Assembly: GCF_007489275.1 (NCBI RefSeq)
Contig: NZ_VLNR01000013.1
Coordinates: 1 to 64,000 of the forward strand
Direction: 5' to 3'
DNA length: 64,000 nucleotides
From: Aquimarina algiphila
GTDB taxonomy: Bacteria > Bacteroidota > Bacteroidia > Flavobacteriales > Flavobacteriaceae
The translations under genes and the position numbers were made by a program. Positions 1 through 8,417 of this stretch are shown here, piece by piece. Each line of letters opens with the position of its first letter. Position 1 is the stretch's first letter. A model generated the notes under the pieces. The model was given only the letters and a program-made list of their open reading frames with translations. It had not been told where the DNA came from and did no database searches.

Positions 1-88
1 TGGGGCTCACCTCTTACCATTCCGAACAGAGAAGTTAAGCCCATTAGCGCCAATGGTACTACAATCGTGGGAGAGTAGGTCGCCGCCT
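1..88 (+). rRNA. rrf: 5S ribosomal RNA, 3' part (5' end outside window)
   Basis: The first ~88 bases carry the conserved 5S core (CCGAACAGAGAAGTTAAG) and the 3' stem region GGGAGAGTAGGTCGCCGCC. The 5' end lies before base 1, so this is the last gene of an rRNA operon. The exact mature 3' end is an estimate from where pairing with the 5' strand would end. Confidence 0.93.
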
Positions 89-94
89 TCCTTG

Positions 95-130
95 AAAACC
101 CTTCAATATCAATATTGAAGGGTTTTTTTT
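95..130 (+). terminator. Rho-independent terminator of the rRNA operon
   Basis: An inverted repeat AAAACCCTTCAATAT / ATATTGAAGGGTTTT (95-109 and 112-126) runs directly into eight T residues, 7 bases after the 5S end. This is a standard intrinsic terminator closing the ribosomal operon. Confidence 0.9.
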
Positions 131-241
131 TATACCCAAATGTAATAATAATAAAATATGTGAAGAGAATAGAATTAATGTAAAATTCTATAAAGGAGGA
201 GATTTCATCTCACTTCTACAAATTCAATCGAATATTACAAT

Positions 242-448
242 TTAATAAGCACTAAGGCAACATCCTCTAAAACAAAAAACAGGAAATCCAGGTAGTAATG
301 GTGTGCATTGTGATGCATTAGTACAACTTTCTCCAGTAGACCCACTTCCATTAGAGTTACATTGGCTAGAACGAGAACCAATAATGTTAGATTGTTCTTT
401 TTTGGTAAGTTGTTGAACTCCTTTTACGGTTAAAATTTTTGAATACAT
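242..448 (-). CDS. Small Cys-rich peptide with double-glycine-type leader (putative secreted/RiPP-like precursor)
   Basis: The 68-residue product has an N-terminal stretch, ILTVKGVQQLTKKEQSNIIG, matching the leader style of Bacteroidota bacteriocin-like peptides (hydrophobic start, L-x-K-x-E-Q, then I-x-G before the cleavage point). Here the usual Gly-Gly is Gly-Ser (residues 24-25). The remaining ~44 residues are rich in Ser, Gly, Asn and Thr and carry six Cys (30, 42, 48, 59, 63, 64), so three disulfides or thioether-type modification are possible. It lies 58 bp downstream of a hybrid histidine kinase on the same strand. No modifying enzyme, peptidase-containing ABC transporter or immunity gene is visible nearby, so export and maturation would need genes elsewhere. 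The family assignment is inference from the leader pattern; I do not recognise the core peptide. Confidence 0.65.
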   Translation of the reverse strand: MYSKILTVKGVQQLTKKEQSNIIGSRSSQCNSNGSGSTGESCTNASQCTPLLPGFPVFCFRGCCLSAY

Positions 449-506
449 AATTATTTGAGTTTTAAGATTACTACTAATATACTTAAAAACTTGAAAGTAT
501 TCTTGT

Positions 507-2714
507 TTAGGATGCTTTTGAAATAGAGGTATTAAGGTTTAGTTCAATTTTCTTAAAGAATTCTTCGTTCTTATATGGCTTTCTCATAAAATCACTAAAA
601 CCAGAATCTGGATGAAGTATTGCTTTTATCGTATCTTGAGTATCTGAAGCGGTCAATGCAATAATAGGTATGTGTGGATCAAATTCTCTAATTATTTTAG
701 TAGATTCCATTCCGCCCATTTTTGGCATATTCAAATCCATTAAAATAAGATCATATCTTTTTTTCTTTACCATTTCGATTGCTATGAGCCCATTATCAGC
801 AATTTCAGAGTGATACTCCTTTGATTTAAGAATGTTTTGTGTAACTATTTGATTTATTTTATTGTCCTCAACTATTAAGACATTATAATCTTTGGTATTT
901 AAGGAAATACAATTTTTAGTATTATTTTCTTTGTTAATAGCTTCATTTTTTTTGTCGATTTCAAAAGATATTGTGAAGTAAAATGTAGATCCTTTTCCGG
1001 GAGAGCTGTTAATTTTAATGTCACCTCCATGGAGATTAACTAAATTTTTGACTATATGTAACCCAAGACCTGTACCAGTAGTGTGATCTTTAGAATTGGC
1101 TTGAGAAAATTTATCAAAGATTAGTTCTTGTTTATCTAAGGGAATTCCTCTTCCATCGTCCTTTATTTCAAAGGTTATTTCAACCTCGTTATCGGTAATG
1201 ACCGGGTTTATAAAATTCAGCCAAATATTTCCGTTTTTAGTAAACTTATTAGCATTACTGATTAAATTGATGAAAATTTGAGATAACCTTACGGCATCTC
1301 CAATAAGTTGATTAGGGATATCAGGATCAAGATTTAGATGTAAAGTATTGCCATTTTTTTCAGCTTGATATTCGAATGAATTTTTAATATCATCTGCAAG
1401 ATTTTTAAGATCGTAACTAGATTTGTCAAGATGTATTTCATAAGATTCCATTTTGGTAACTTGTAATACGTCATTAATGAGATTAAGCAGGTGATCGGCT
1501 GAGAATTTCATGAGCTTTATAAACTTATGATTTTCTTTGTCTGTTATTCGTTCCATTAGAATCGAGGATAGACCTACTACTCCATATAATGGAGTTCTGA
1601 GCTCGTGACTAACCGTTGATATGAATTTTGTTTTTACAGCTGCCAGATGATCAGATTTTTCTTTTGAAATTTTAAGTTCTTTATTCCTTAATGCAAGAGA
1701 TTGCCCAAGAGTTTTTATTTTTCTATGATTGTAAATAAAGAAACAAAAGAATATTAAGCATAATAGAAGCAGAGAGACAGTGAATATAGATATGGTTTTA
1801 GATTGTTTGGCTTTTTTAGTTTCTACAGTGTTTTTTTCTTCACTTACGGTTAACTGTTTTTTATATTGATGAGCTTCTTGCTTTTCTATGTCGAGAGCAG
1901 TTTGATGATGCTTAGTATATTTTTTTAGAATCGCATATGCTTTATCTTCTCTTCCAATTTTGACCAATAAATCTTCATATTTTTTATAAATAGTCATCGC
2001 CTGCCTGAACAATTGATTTTTTTCGGTTATAGTAGCAGCTAGTTCATAATACTTTATAGCATTACTATATTGTCTAAAACGATAGTAGTATTCTCCATAA
2101 CTAGCATATGTAGTAGCTAATTTTGAGATGTCTTGCTGGTTATTAATGAAATATTTTTTGCATTTTTCTAGCAGATCATAAGCTTTTTTGTAGTTTTTTG
2201 TTCTTATGTAAATATTGGCAAGGTTTAGTGCTAAAACATGCTGAGATTTTTCATTTAAATCATTAGAATTCTCATAAATATGCTTTATTCTTCTAAGCGC
2301 TTTTTTTGGCTTATTAAATCCGTTTATATACACTAAAGCAATATTATTATTTATATCTATGGACAATTCTGGATATCCATCGAGTTCTTTTATAAATAAT
2401 TCAGCAATTTTATAATTTTTGATTGCTTCTTCGTAATCTTTATTGGTGTAGTAAACTTTCCCTAGAGCATTATATGAATGCGCTTTTAGATAATATTTTT
2501 GTTTGGGATTAAATTTTTCTGAGACATCAATTACCGTTTCAATAGTCATGATACGACTGGCTCTTCCTAATGAATTAAAATGGTTTTCAGTATGAATAAT
2601 AATGCTTTCTAATTCAGAAAACGACATTTCTTCATATTCATGTTGAGCATATGTAATTGAATAAAATAAATAAAAGCATATAGTAACTATATGATATTTT
2701 TTAATTCTTATCAT
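507..2714 (-). CDS. TPR-containing hybrid sensor histidine kinase with C-terminal receiver
   Basis: This is a 735-residue membrane two-component sensor. In order: signal peptide (1-23), periplasmic TPR-like helical repeats (about 60-270), coiled linker, one membrane segment (about 307-328), a HisKA domain with the phospho-acceptor His370 in SHELRTPL, a HATPase domain (N box around Asn488, DDGRGIP at 519-525, TGTGLGL at 546-552), and a receiver domain with VEDNKIN (615-621) and phospho-acceptor Asp660 in LILMD, plus Lys712. All catalytic motifs look intact. No separate DNA-binding regulator is adjacent, so the output partner is unknown. The signal it senses cannot be read from the sequence. 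The Cys-rich peptide gene follows 58 bp downstream. A -7 box lies at 2736-2743. Confidence 0.93.
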   Translation of the reverse strand: MIRIKKYHIVTICFYLFYSITYAQHEYEEMSFSELESIIIHTENHFNSLGRASRIMTIETVIDVSEKFNPKQKYYLKAHSYNALGKVYYTNKDYEEAIKNYKIAELFIKELDGYPELSIDINNNIALVYINGFNKPKKALRRIKHIYENSNDLNEKSQHVLALNLANIYIRTKNYKKAYDLLEKCKKYFINNQQDISKLATTYASYGEYYYRFRQYSNAIKYYELAATITEKNQLFRQAMTIYKKYEDLLVKIGREDKAYAILKKYTKHHQTALDIEKQEAHQYKKQLTVSEEKNTVETKKAKQSKTISIFTVSLLLLCLIFFCFFIYNHRKIKTLGQSLALRNKELKISKEKSDHLAAVKTKFISTVSHELRTPLYGVVGLSSILMERITDKENHKFIKLMKFSADHLLNLINDVLQVTKMESYEIHLDKSSYDLKNLADDIKNSFEYQAEKNGNTLHLNLDPDIPNQLIGDAVRLSQIFINLISNANKFTKNGNIWLNFINPVITDNEVEITFEIKDDGRGIPLDKQELIFDKFSQANSKDHTTGTGLGLHIVKNLVNLHGGDIKINSSPGKGSTFYFTISFEIDKKNEAINKENNTKNCISLNTKDYNVLIVEDNKINQIVTQNILKSKEYHSEIADNGLIAIEMVKKKRYDLILMDLNMPKMGGMESTKIIREFDPHIPIIALTASDTQDTIKAILHPDSGFSDFMRKPYKNEEFFKKIELNLNTSISKAS

Positions 2715-2735
2715 TCAATTCAGTTTTGGGGTGCT

Positions 2736-2743
2736 CAAATATA
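2736..2743 (-). promoter_or_regulatory. Candidate -7 box of the hybrid histidine kinase gene
   Basis: On the minus strand this reads TATATTTG, matching the Bacteroidota TAnnTTTG element, 22 bp upstream of the ATG. No good -33 TTTG sits at the usual distance, so support is moderate. A C4 tract (2728-2731) follows in the leader. Confidence 0.4.
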
Positions 2744-2911
2744 TGAAAAAAACACAAATAAACAGATAATACGTAAAATAAATACGGTAAAAACGCATTT
2801 TTAGATAAAATAAAATTTAAATAGAAGGAATAATACTACTTTTTTAGAAATGAATTATTATAGCTTTGGATTTTAGAAAGTAATAATAAACTATATGTTG
2901 ATTGTATGTAT

Positions 2912-5872
2912 TTATACATATCTGGGGTCAGGGATGTAATCTTGTTTTATAATTTTTATAACCTCGATACTTAAAAAATTAAATTCTTCAACTACTTTAC
3001 CGTATATACGATAAATACCTCTTCCTTTTAATTTATATCTTTCTTGTGTTTTTGGAAATATTACAGTATCAAAAATGTTTCCGAATTGGTCTAAAAATGT
3101 TCCAAAAGCCATGCGCTTTCCTGAATGGGTCTTAGTATTTTTCATGGCAATTAAGTATCCATAAATATCTATGAATTTATTAGTGTATTTATAAAGTTGA
3201 TTAGCACTATTTTTGTTTTTTGGAGGAGAAGCTAATATTTTGTAATATCCAGAAAGAGGAAATCCAAAAGATTCAATTTGTTCGAATGCGGTTTCTAGTT
3301 CTGAAGTTTTTAATTCTGGAAGTTTGTACTCTGTACGTTTCTCTTTAAATAGGAGGGGTTGATTGTGTTGTTGAGTAGGTGCACCATTGATTTTAAAGTG
3401 AGCTTCCCATAATAATTCATGTTTATTCTTTTCGGTGAATCTGAAAGCTTCAATCTTGATAAGAATGCTTATCTGTTCTATGCTTATTTGTACTCTGTCA
3501 ATAAAATTATCCAAAGAGGTGTAGGGGCCATTTTGATTTCGATCTGTTAGAATTGTTTGAGTAGTTTTGAGATCTAGGTTTCTTAGAATCATTAGCCCTA
3601 AGAATATATTTTTATCTATAATGGTATGTTCATGATTACTGGTGTTAATGCATGGAGTTTGTATCGTGGCTCCTAACATCTCTGCTTCATGAAGGTATAT
3701 TTCAGGACGATAAAAGCCTCCTCCGTTATTGAGTGTAGCGACTAAGTATTCTAATGGAAAATATGCTTTTAAAAATAAACTTTGATAGCTTTCTACTGCA
3801 TATGATGCAGAATGGCCTTTGGGAAATGCATATCCGGCAAAGCTAGCTACTTGATTCCAGATCTCATGAATTAGAGACTCTTTATATCCTTCATTTTTAC
3901 AATTGTTTATAAATTTTTCTTTTACGTCTTTGAACTCTTTTCGGGATCTAAATTTACCACTCATACCTCGTCGTAATACATCAGCCTCATCCAATGTTAG
4001 CTTTGCAAAAAAATGTGCTACTTTAATTACATCTTCTTGGTATACCATAATTCCATAAGTTTCATTCATTAAGTCAAGCATAATCGGATGAGATTTTTTT
4101 CTTCTTTCTATATCATGTTCGCGTAAAATATATTCTCGCATCATACCACTTTTGGCTACACCTGGTCGTATAATAGAGCTTGCGGCTACTAAGCCTAAAT
4201 AGTTATCTGTTTTTAATTTACTCAATAACATTCTCATTGCAGGAGATTCAACATAAAAACATGCTAAGCACTTAGCTTCTTTTATTAAGGTATTAATTTT
4301 AGGGTCTTTTTTAAATCTTGAGATATCATGAATATCAAAATCGGCTACTTCTGGTTGATTGTATTTAATGATTTTTATAGCGTCTTTAATTTTTGCTAAT
4401 CCGCGTTGGCCCAGTATATCAAATTTATATAGGCCTAAGTCTTCTGCTATGATCATATCATAATGTACTGTTGGAAATCCTTTTGGGGGTAAATCCGTAG
4501 CAGAATAGAAATGTAAAGGATGTTCACTAATTAATATCCCACTGGCATGAATACTGAGGTAATTAGGAATCCCCTGGACAAGATTACTATAAATAATAAC
4601 TAATTTATGAATATGATCAAGAGTGTTGTAGTCATAATCACCTTCACTTAATTTGTCGATTTCAAATTTCGGAAGGCCAAATACTTTTCCGAGTTCTCTT
4701 ACTGCACCTTTATAATGAAATGTGATGTATGTTCCTAATAATGCTACATGATCAAATTCTTCAAAGATGAATCGTGTAATATCTTGTCGATCTTTCCAAG
4801 AAAAATCAATATCAAAATCTGGAGGACTTGTACGATGAGTATTTATAAAACGTTCAAAATATAAATCTAATTCTATAGGATCTACATCTGTGATGCGAAG
4901 TAAGTATGCAACAATGCTATTTGCACCACTACCTCTACCCACATAATAATAGCCTTTACTTTGTGCATAAGAAATAATTCTCCAGTTGATTAAAAAATAG
5001 GAGACAAACTGCATTTTTGTTATTAGCGACAATTCTTTTTCTAATCGATCCAATACTTCTTGTTTTGGATTTGGATATCGATACAATAACTCTTTTTGAC
5101 AAAGTTCTCTTAATAGAGTATTATCTTCCTCAATAGTACCAGTATATGTTTTTTGGTTAAGAGAAGGTTTGTTTTTAGAAAAATCAAAATCAATAGTACA
5201 ATTTTTCTGGATTGCAATGGTATTTTTAATAATGAAGTCAAATTCTGAGAATTTTTCTTCTATTTCATGATAGGGAATCATTTTTTCTGAAAAACAAGCT
5301 TGTTGAGTTTCAGGTAGTCGACTTAATAAAATATTGTTATCGATAGCTCTTAACAGGCGATGAGCATTAAAATCTTTTTTATTTCTAAAAGTAACAGGTT
5401 GTAATATTACTAATTTATGTTCTAAACTTTTTAATCTGGAAAGGCGGAGTTTTGAGATTTCTGTTATAGATACACCGATAAATTCGTTAGTTAAAAACTC
5501 AGTTTTATTTAATGATATTACTTTTTGGATAGGGTATATGATATATGCTTGTTTAAACACCGGAGCTGTTTCTGGGAAATTGATTTTTTCATGAGAATGA
5601 TATGATAAGAAATCATTTAGTTCTTTATATCCTTCATTGTTTTTGGCGAGACCTATGTATAAAGGCTGGTGGTTGTTTCTAAAATCTACTCCTATAATGG
5701 GTTTGATTTTATACTCTTTTGCTTTTCTTATAAAATTAAGACAGGCTGAAGTATTATTAATATCAGTTAAGGCCAAACATTTTATATTGTTTTCTTCAGC
5801 TAATGTTAAGAGGTCTGTCTCAGAAAAAGTTCCAAAGCGTAAACTGTAGTATGAGTGGCAATTAAGGTACAT
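2912..5872 (-). CDS. dnaE2: DNA polymerase III alpha subunit, DnaE2-like (damage-associated)
   Basis: A C-family DNA polymerase of 986 residues, shorter than the replicative alpha subunit. It has an N-terminal PHP domain (starts NCHSYYS), the conserved VGRGSGANS loop (311-319), the catalytic PDFDIDF motif (351-357; Asp354 and Asp356), the palm/fingers with PKGHSA, a helix-hairpin-helix stretch and a C-terminal OB-like domain. The first PHP metal motif is C-x-less: His4-equivalent is replaced so that only one His (His6) of the usual H-x-H remains, which argues against an active PHP nuclease. It lies 51 bp downstream of a Y-family polymerase gene on the same strand, the arrangement of inducible translesion cassettes. 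No imuA-like gene or LexA-like peptidase is in the window. The mutagenic role is inferred from family and context. Confidence 0.88.
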   Translation of the reverse strand: MYLNCHSYYSLRFGTFSETDLLTLAEENNIKCLALTDINNTSACLNFIRKAKEYKIKPIIGVDFRNNHQPLYIGLAKNNEGYKELNDFLSYHSHEKINFPETAPVFKQAYIIYPIQKVISLNKTEFLTNEFIGVSITEISKLRLSRLKSLEHKLVILQPVTFRNKKDFNAHRLLRAIDNNILLSRLPETQQACFSEKMIPYHEIEEKFSEFDFIIKNTIAIQKNCTIDFDFSKNKPSLNQKTYTGTIEEDNTLLRELCQKELLYRYPNPKQEVLDRLEKELSLITKMQFVSYFLINWRIISYAQSKGYYYVGRGSGANSIVAYLLRITDVDPIELDLYFERFINTHRTSPPDFDIDFSWKDRQDITRFIFEEFDHVALLGTYITFHYKGAVRELGKVFGLPKFEIDKLSEGDYDYNTLDHIHKLVIIYSNLVQGIPNYLSIHASGILISEHPLHFYSATDLPPKGFPTVHYDMIIAEDLGLYKFDILGQRGLAKIKDAIKIIKYNQPEVADFDIHDISRFKKDPKINTLIKEAKCLACFYVESPAMRMLLSKLKTDNYLGLVAASSIIRPGVAKSGMMREYILREHDIERRKKSHPIMLDLMNETYGIMVYQEDVIKVAHFFAKLTLDEADVLRRGMSGKFRSRKEFKDVKEKFINNCKNEGYKESLIHEIWNQVASFAGYAFPKGHSASYAVESYQSLFLKAYFPLEYLVATLNNGGGFYRPEIYLHEAEMLGATIQTPCINTSNHEHTIIDKNIFLGLMILRNLDLKTTQTILTDRNQNGPYTSLDNFIDRVQISIEQISILIKIEAFRFTEKNKHELLWEAHFKINGAPTQQHNQPLLFKEKRTEYKLPELKTSELETAFEQIESFGFPLSGYYKILASPPKNKNSANQLYKYTNKFIDIYGYLIAMKNTKTHSGKRMAFGTFLDQFGNIFDTVIFPKTQERYKLKGRGIYRIYGKVVEEFNFLSIEVIKIIKQDYIPDPRYV

Positions 5873-5923
5873 TTAGTATCAAACTGTACGTTATATTTTA
5901 TTTGTTGTTTATATTTTGAATAT

Positions 5924-7135
5924 TTATTGTTTTCTGTGTGCTAATACTATTGGTGGCTGACCATTAAAAGGGTTTTGCATTCTGCCAATTGTAGATGATC
6001 CTATGGCTGCAGCTCTAATCACACTTCGATCTCCATATCGAACTCTAATATTGTCTAATGCCTGATACAGGTTAAGTTGTTTCTCATCATCTTCAAATAA
6101 GTTGATCTGATAATTTCCACTTACCAAATGACTAAACCGTATACCTATTAACCGTACTAATAATCTTTTCTGATATAATTTTTCGAATACCTCGAGAATT
6201 TTGGGAATAAGAATATGATCTCCACTTGTATATGGTATTTTTATTTGTTTAGAGTATGTGTTGAAATCAGAATATCTGATTTTTACGGCAATGCAAGCAG
6301 TTAACTTATTCCCTCTTCGCAATTGATAAGAAAGATTTTCTGTCATTGCAATGAGAATATTTCTAAGCTTATAAATATCTATAGTGTCTTTATCAAATGT
6401 TCTTTCTGTAGAGATTGATTTACGTTCAGAAAATGAAATAACAGGTGTGTTATCTATTCCATTAGCTCTTTTCCATATTGTTAAGCCATTTACTCCCAGT
6501 ACTCCTTTCATGATATCTGCAGGCATGTCCTGGATAGTTTTAATATAACGAACACCTAAATTTCGAAGTGTATAATAGGTTTTATCACCTACCATGGGTA
6601 TTTTTTTAATTGATAGAGGAGCTAAAAATGGCTTTTCTGTACCAAAATCTATTTTTAATTGGTTATTAGGTTTAGCTTCATTAGTTGCTACTTTAGAAAC
6701 TACTTTATTACCAGAAAGACCAAAAGATATAGGAAGACCGGTTTCTGTGATTACTTTTTGGCGTAGCTCTGAAGCATATTTGTAGGATCCAAAAAATTTA
6801 TCCATACCAGAAAGATCTGCGTAGAATTCATCAATACTCGATTTTTCAAAAACAGGTACTTTTTCTTTAATGATTTCTGTTACCAGATCCGAATATTTGC
6901 TGTAGGTTCCTGCATTTCCTTTGATTACTACAGCTTCTGGACAAAGTTCTTTTGCTATTTTCATAGGCATACCAGAATGTATGCCATAGGCTCTTGTTTC
7001 ATAGCTACATGCCGCTACAACACCACGATCACTAATACCACCAACAAGCAGAGGCTTGTTTTTTAATGTGCTATTGATGATGCGTTCTACAGATACATAA
7101 AATGTATCCAGGTCAAGATGTAATATAGTTCTCAA
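5924..7135 (-). CDS. dinB: DNA polymerase IV (Y-family translesion polymerase)
   Basis: This 403-residue Y-family polymerase copies past damaged template bases. The catalytic acidic residues are visible: Asp8 in HLDLDTFYVS, and Asp102/Glu103 in SSIDEFYADLSG. Fingers, palm, helix-hairpin-helix thumb (KIPMVGDKTYYTLRNLG) and little finger follow in normal order; it ends in a short basic tail with no clear clamp-binding motif. The start is a TTG at 7133-7135: the upstream frame hits a stop within a few codons and there is no ATG, and starting here gives the family-typical N-terminus. The gene is first in a two-gene unit with dnaE2. Its promoter holds a perfect inverted repeat around the -7 box (7149-7178), so repression by a dimeric regulator is likely. 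Confidence 0.93.
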   Translation of the reverse strand: MRTILHLDLDTFYVSVERIINSTLKNKPLLVGGISDRGVVAACSYETRAYGIHSGMPMKIAKELCPEAVVIKGNAGTYSKYSDLVTEIIKEKVPVFEKSSIDEFYADLSGMDKFFGSYKYASELRQKVITETGLPISFGLSGNKVVSKVATNEAKPNNQLKIDFGTEKPFLAPLSIKKIPMVGDKTYYTLRNLGVRYIKTIQDMPADIMKGVLGVNGLTIWKRANGIDNTPVISFSERKSISTERTFDKDTIDIYKLRNILIAMTENLSYQLRRGNKLTACIAVKIRYSDFNTYSKQIKIPYTSGDHILIPKILEVFEKLYQKRLLVRLIGIRFSHLVSGNYQINLFEDDEKQLNLYQALDNIRVRYGDRSVIRAAAIGSSTIGRMQNPFNGQPPIVLAHRKQ

Positions 7136-7148
7136 TACTAAGTTTTAT

Positions 7149-7178
7149 GGAATAATTCCAAATATATGGAATTATTCC
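7149..7178 (-). promoter_or_regulatory. dinB-dnaE2 promoter with palindromic operator around the -7 box
   Basis: Two 11-bp arms, GGAATAATTCC (7149-7159) and GGAATTATTCC (7168-7178), are perfect reverse complements separated by 8 bp. On the minus strand the spacer and its edge form TATATTTG (7159-7166), the Bacteroidota -7 element, 24 bp upstream of the TTG start. A protein on this palindrome would cover the -7 box and block polymerase. That a damage-responsive repressor binds here is inference. Confidence 0.75.
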
Positions 7179-7224
7179 TATTGCTTTATAACTTAGTTAT
7201 TAATTTTATTCACAATATAGCGTA

Positions 7225-7256
7225 TAAAAAAACGACACCTATAAAAGGTGTCGTTT
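7225..7256 (-). terminator. Rho-independent terminator of the 7301-8122 gene
   Basis: Perfect 11-bp stem AAACGACACCT (7230-7240) / AGGTGTCGTTT (7246-7256) with a 5-base loop; on the minus strand it is followed by a T run. It separates the coiled-coil protein gene from the dinB promoter. Confidence 0.88.
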
Positions 7257-7300
7257 GAAAAAATTCTATTTTGGGGCTACAAAATAAAATTAAGCGGTTA

Positions 7301-8122
7301 TTAGTTTTCTGCCATATTATAGCTAGCAAATTGCTGCATAGCAGTTTTAGTAAGTTCTTTTGCTCTGTTTACATAGAAATTCTTTGTGTCATGAAGAGAT
7401 TCATTCTTTAAATCATTTTCACTTCTTACATAATCAGCTTGTGATTCAAATTTAGATTCTTCATTTAAAACAACACTCAATTCTTGTAAAGCGCTTTCTA
7501 ATTTGTGTAGTGCTTGTTCAGCTTTTGATTTAATTAGAGATTGTTCTTTCAGTTCTGCTGCACGCTTAGCTTCAAATTCAGCCTTCTTTCTACTTTGTTC
7601 AGCTATTTGTTGCTCTAATTGTTGTTGTTCGATTTCTAATTGACGACGCTTGGCTTCTAATTCCTTTTGCTTATCAGATACTTCTTGTGTTGCTTCTGCT
7701 AATTCATTTTCTTCTTCAATAGATGCGGTTTCTTCTACATCAGAATAGCTACCTACACTTGCTTGACAAAATGTTAGTTGTTCTAAAATTTTAGAACCTA
7801 GCTCTTTAGCTCTTTTTGCAAAAAATCTACTACGCTCATATGTGTCTTGTTCTAATGAACTTTCCATATCAACTCTAGCTTGGTAAGCTGTTTCAGTTGC
7901 TTTTTTACAGTTACATTGGTCAGCTAAATTTTCTACTTTTTGAAAAGCTTCTATAGCTTTATCTGCATATTCTTGGGTGTGAAAAACATTATTAGCACCA
8001 TGTGCTTTCTTACTATGAGAATACGCATAACTTGCAGCAGTTAAGGCATCGTCGTATACGTTTTGGGCATTAGTTTTAGGAATAAAACATAGCAATAATA
8101 AGATAAGTGCAATTCTTTTCAT
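7301..8122 (-). CDS. Secreted coiled-coil protein of unknown function
   Basis: A 273-residue protein with a clear Sec signal peptide (1-19, ending TNAQ). The N-terminal half has four Cys in two groups (QCNC near 70 and FCQ near 118) and Ala/Lys/Glu-rich helices; residues ~130-215 are a long Gln/Glu/Lys/Ala coiled coil (repeated KQKELEAKRRQLEIEQQQLE-type heptads). The two halves each contain an R-x-x-F/Y-x-x-R-A-K-E-L segment (near 100 and 250), hinting at an internal duplication. I do not recognise the family. It is monocistronic: own terminator downstream, divergent gene upstream. The C5 tract 6 bp before the ATG replaces a normal ribosome binding site. Periplasmic location is inferred. Confidence 0.8.
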   Translation of the reverse strand: MKRIALILLLLCFIPKTNAQNVYDDALTAASYAYSHSKKAHGANNVFHTQEYADKAIEAFQKVENLADQCNCKKATETAYQARVDMESSLEQDTYERSRFFAKRAKELGSKILEQLTFCQASVGSYSDVEETASIEEENELAEATQEVSDKQKELEAKRRQLEIEQQQLEQQIAEQSRKKAEFEAKRAAELKEQSLIKSKAEQALHKLESALQELSVVLNEESKFESQADYVRSENDLKNESLHDTKNFYVNRAKELTKTAMQQFASYNMAEN

Positions 8123-8417
8123 TCTTCGGGGGCTTTTAAATCACAAAGCAATAATACAATATTTTATTTGTAAAATCCAATAAAAAGGCCATTAATCGAT
8201 AAAAAGCGTATTTTATCTTAATTTTTACGGGTAAACCTTAGTTTTAGTGATAAATATCCTACTGCTTGTGAGAAGGTAAGATAATTATTATGTGGACTTT
8301 ATGATCCTAAAACGTTGATATTTGTTTTATATTTTATTATAATATTTGAAAAATAGATTTATAACTTAAAAATATTTATTTTGTAAGCTAATTATGTATA
8401 TTACGTCTAAACAGCCC

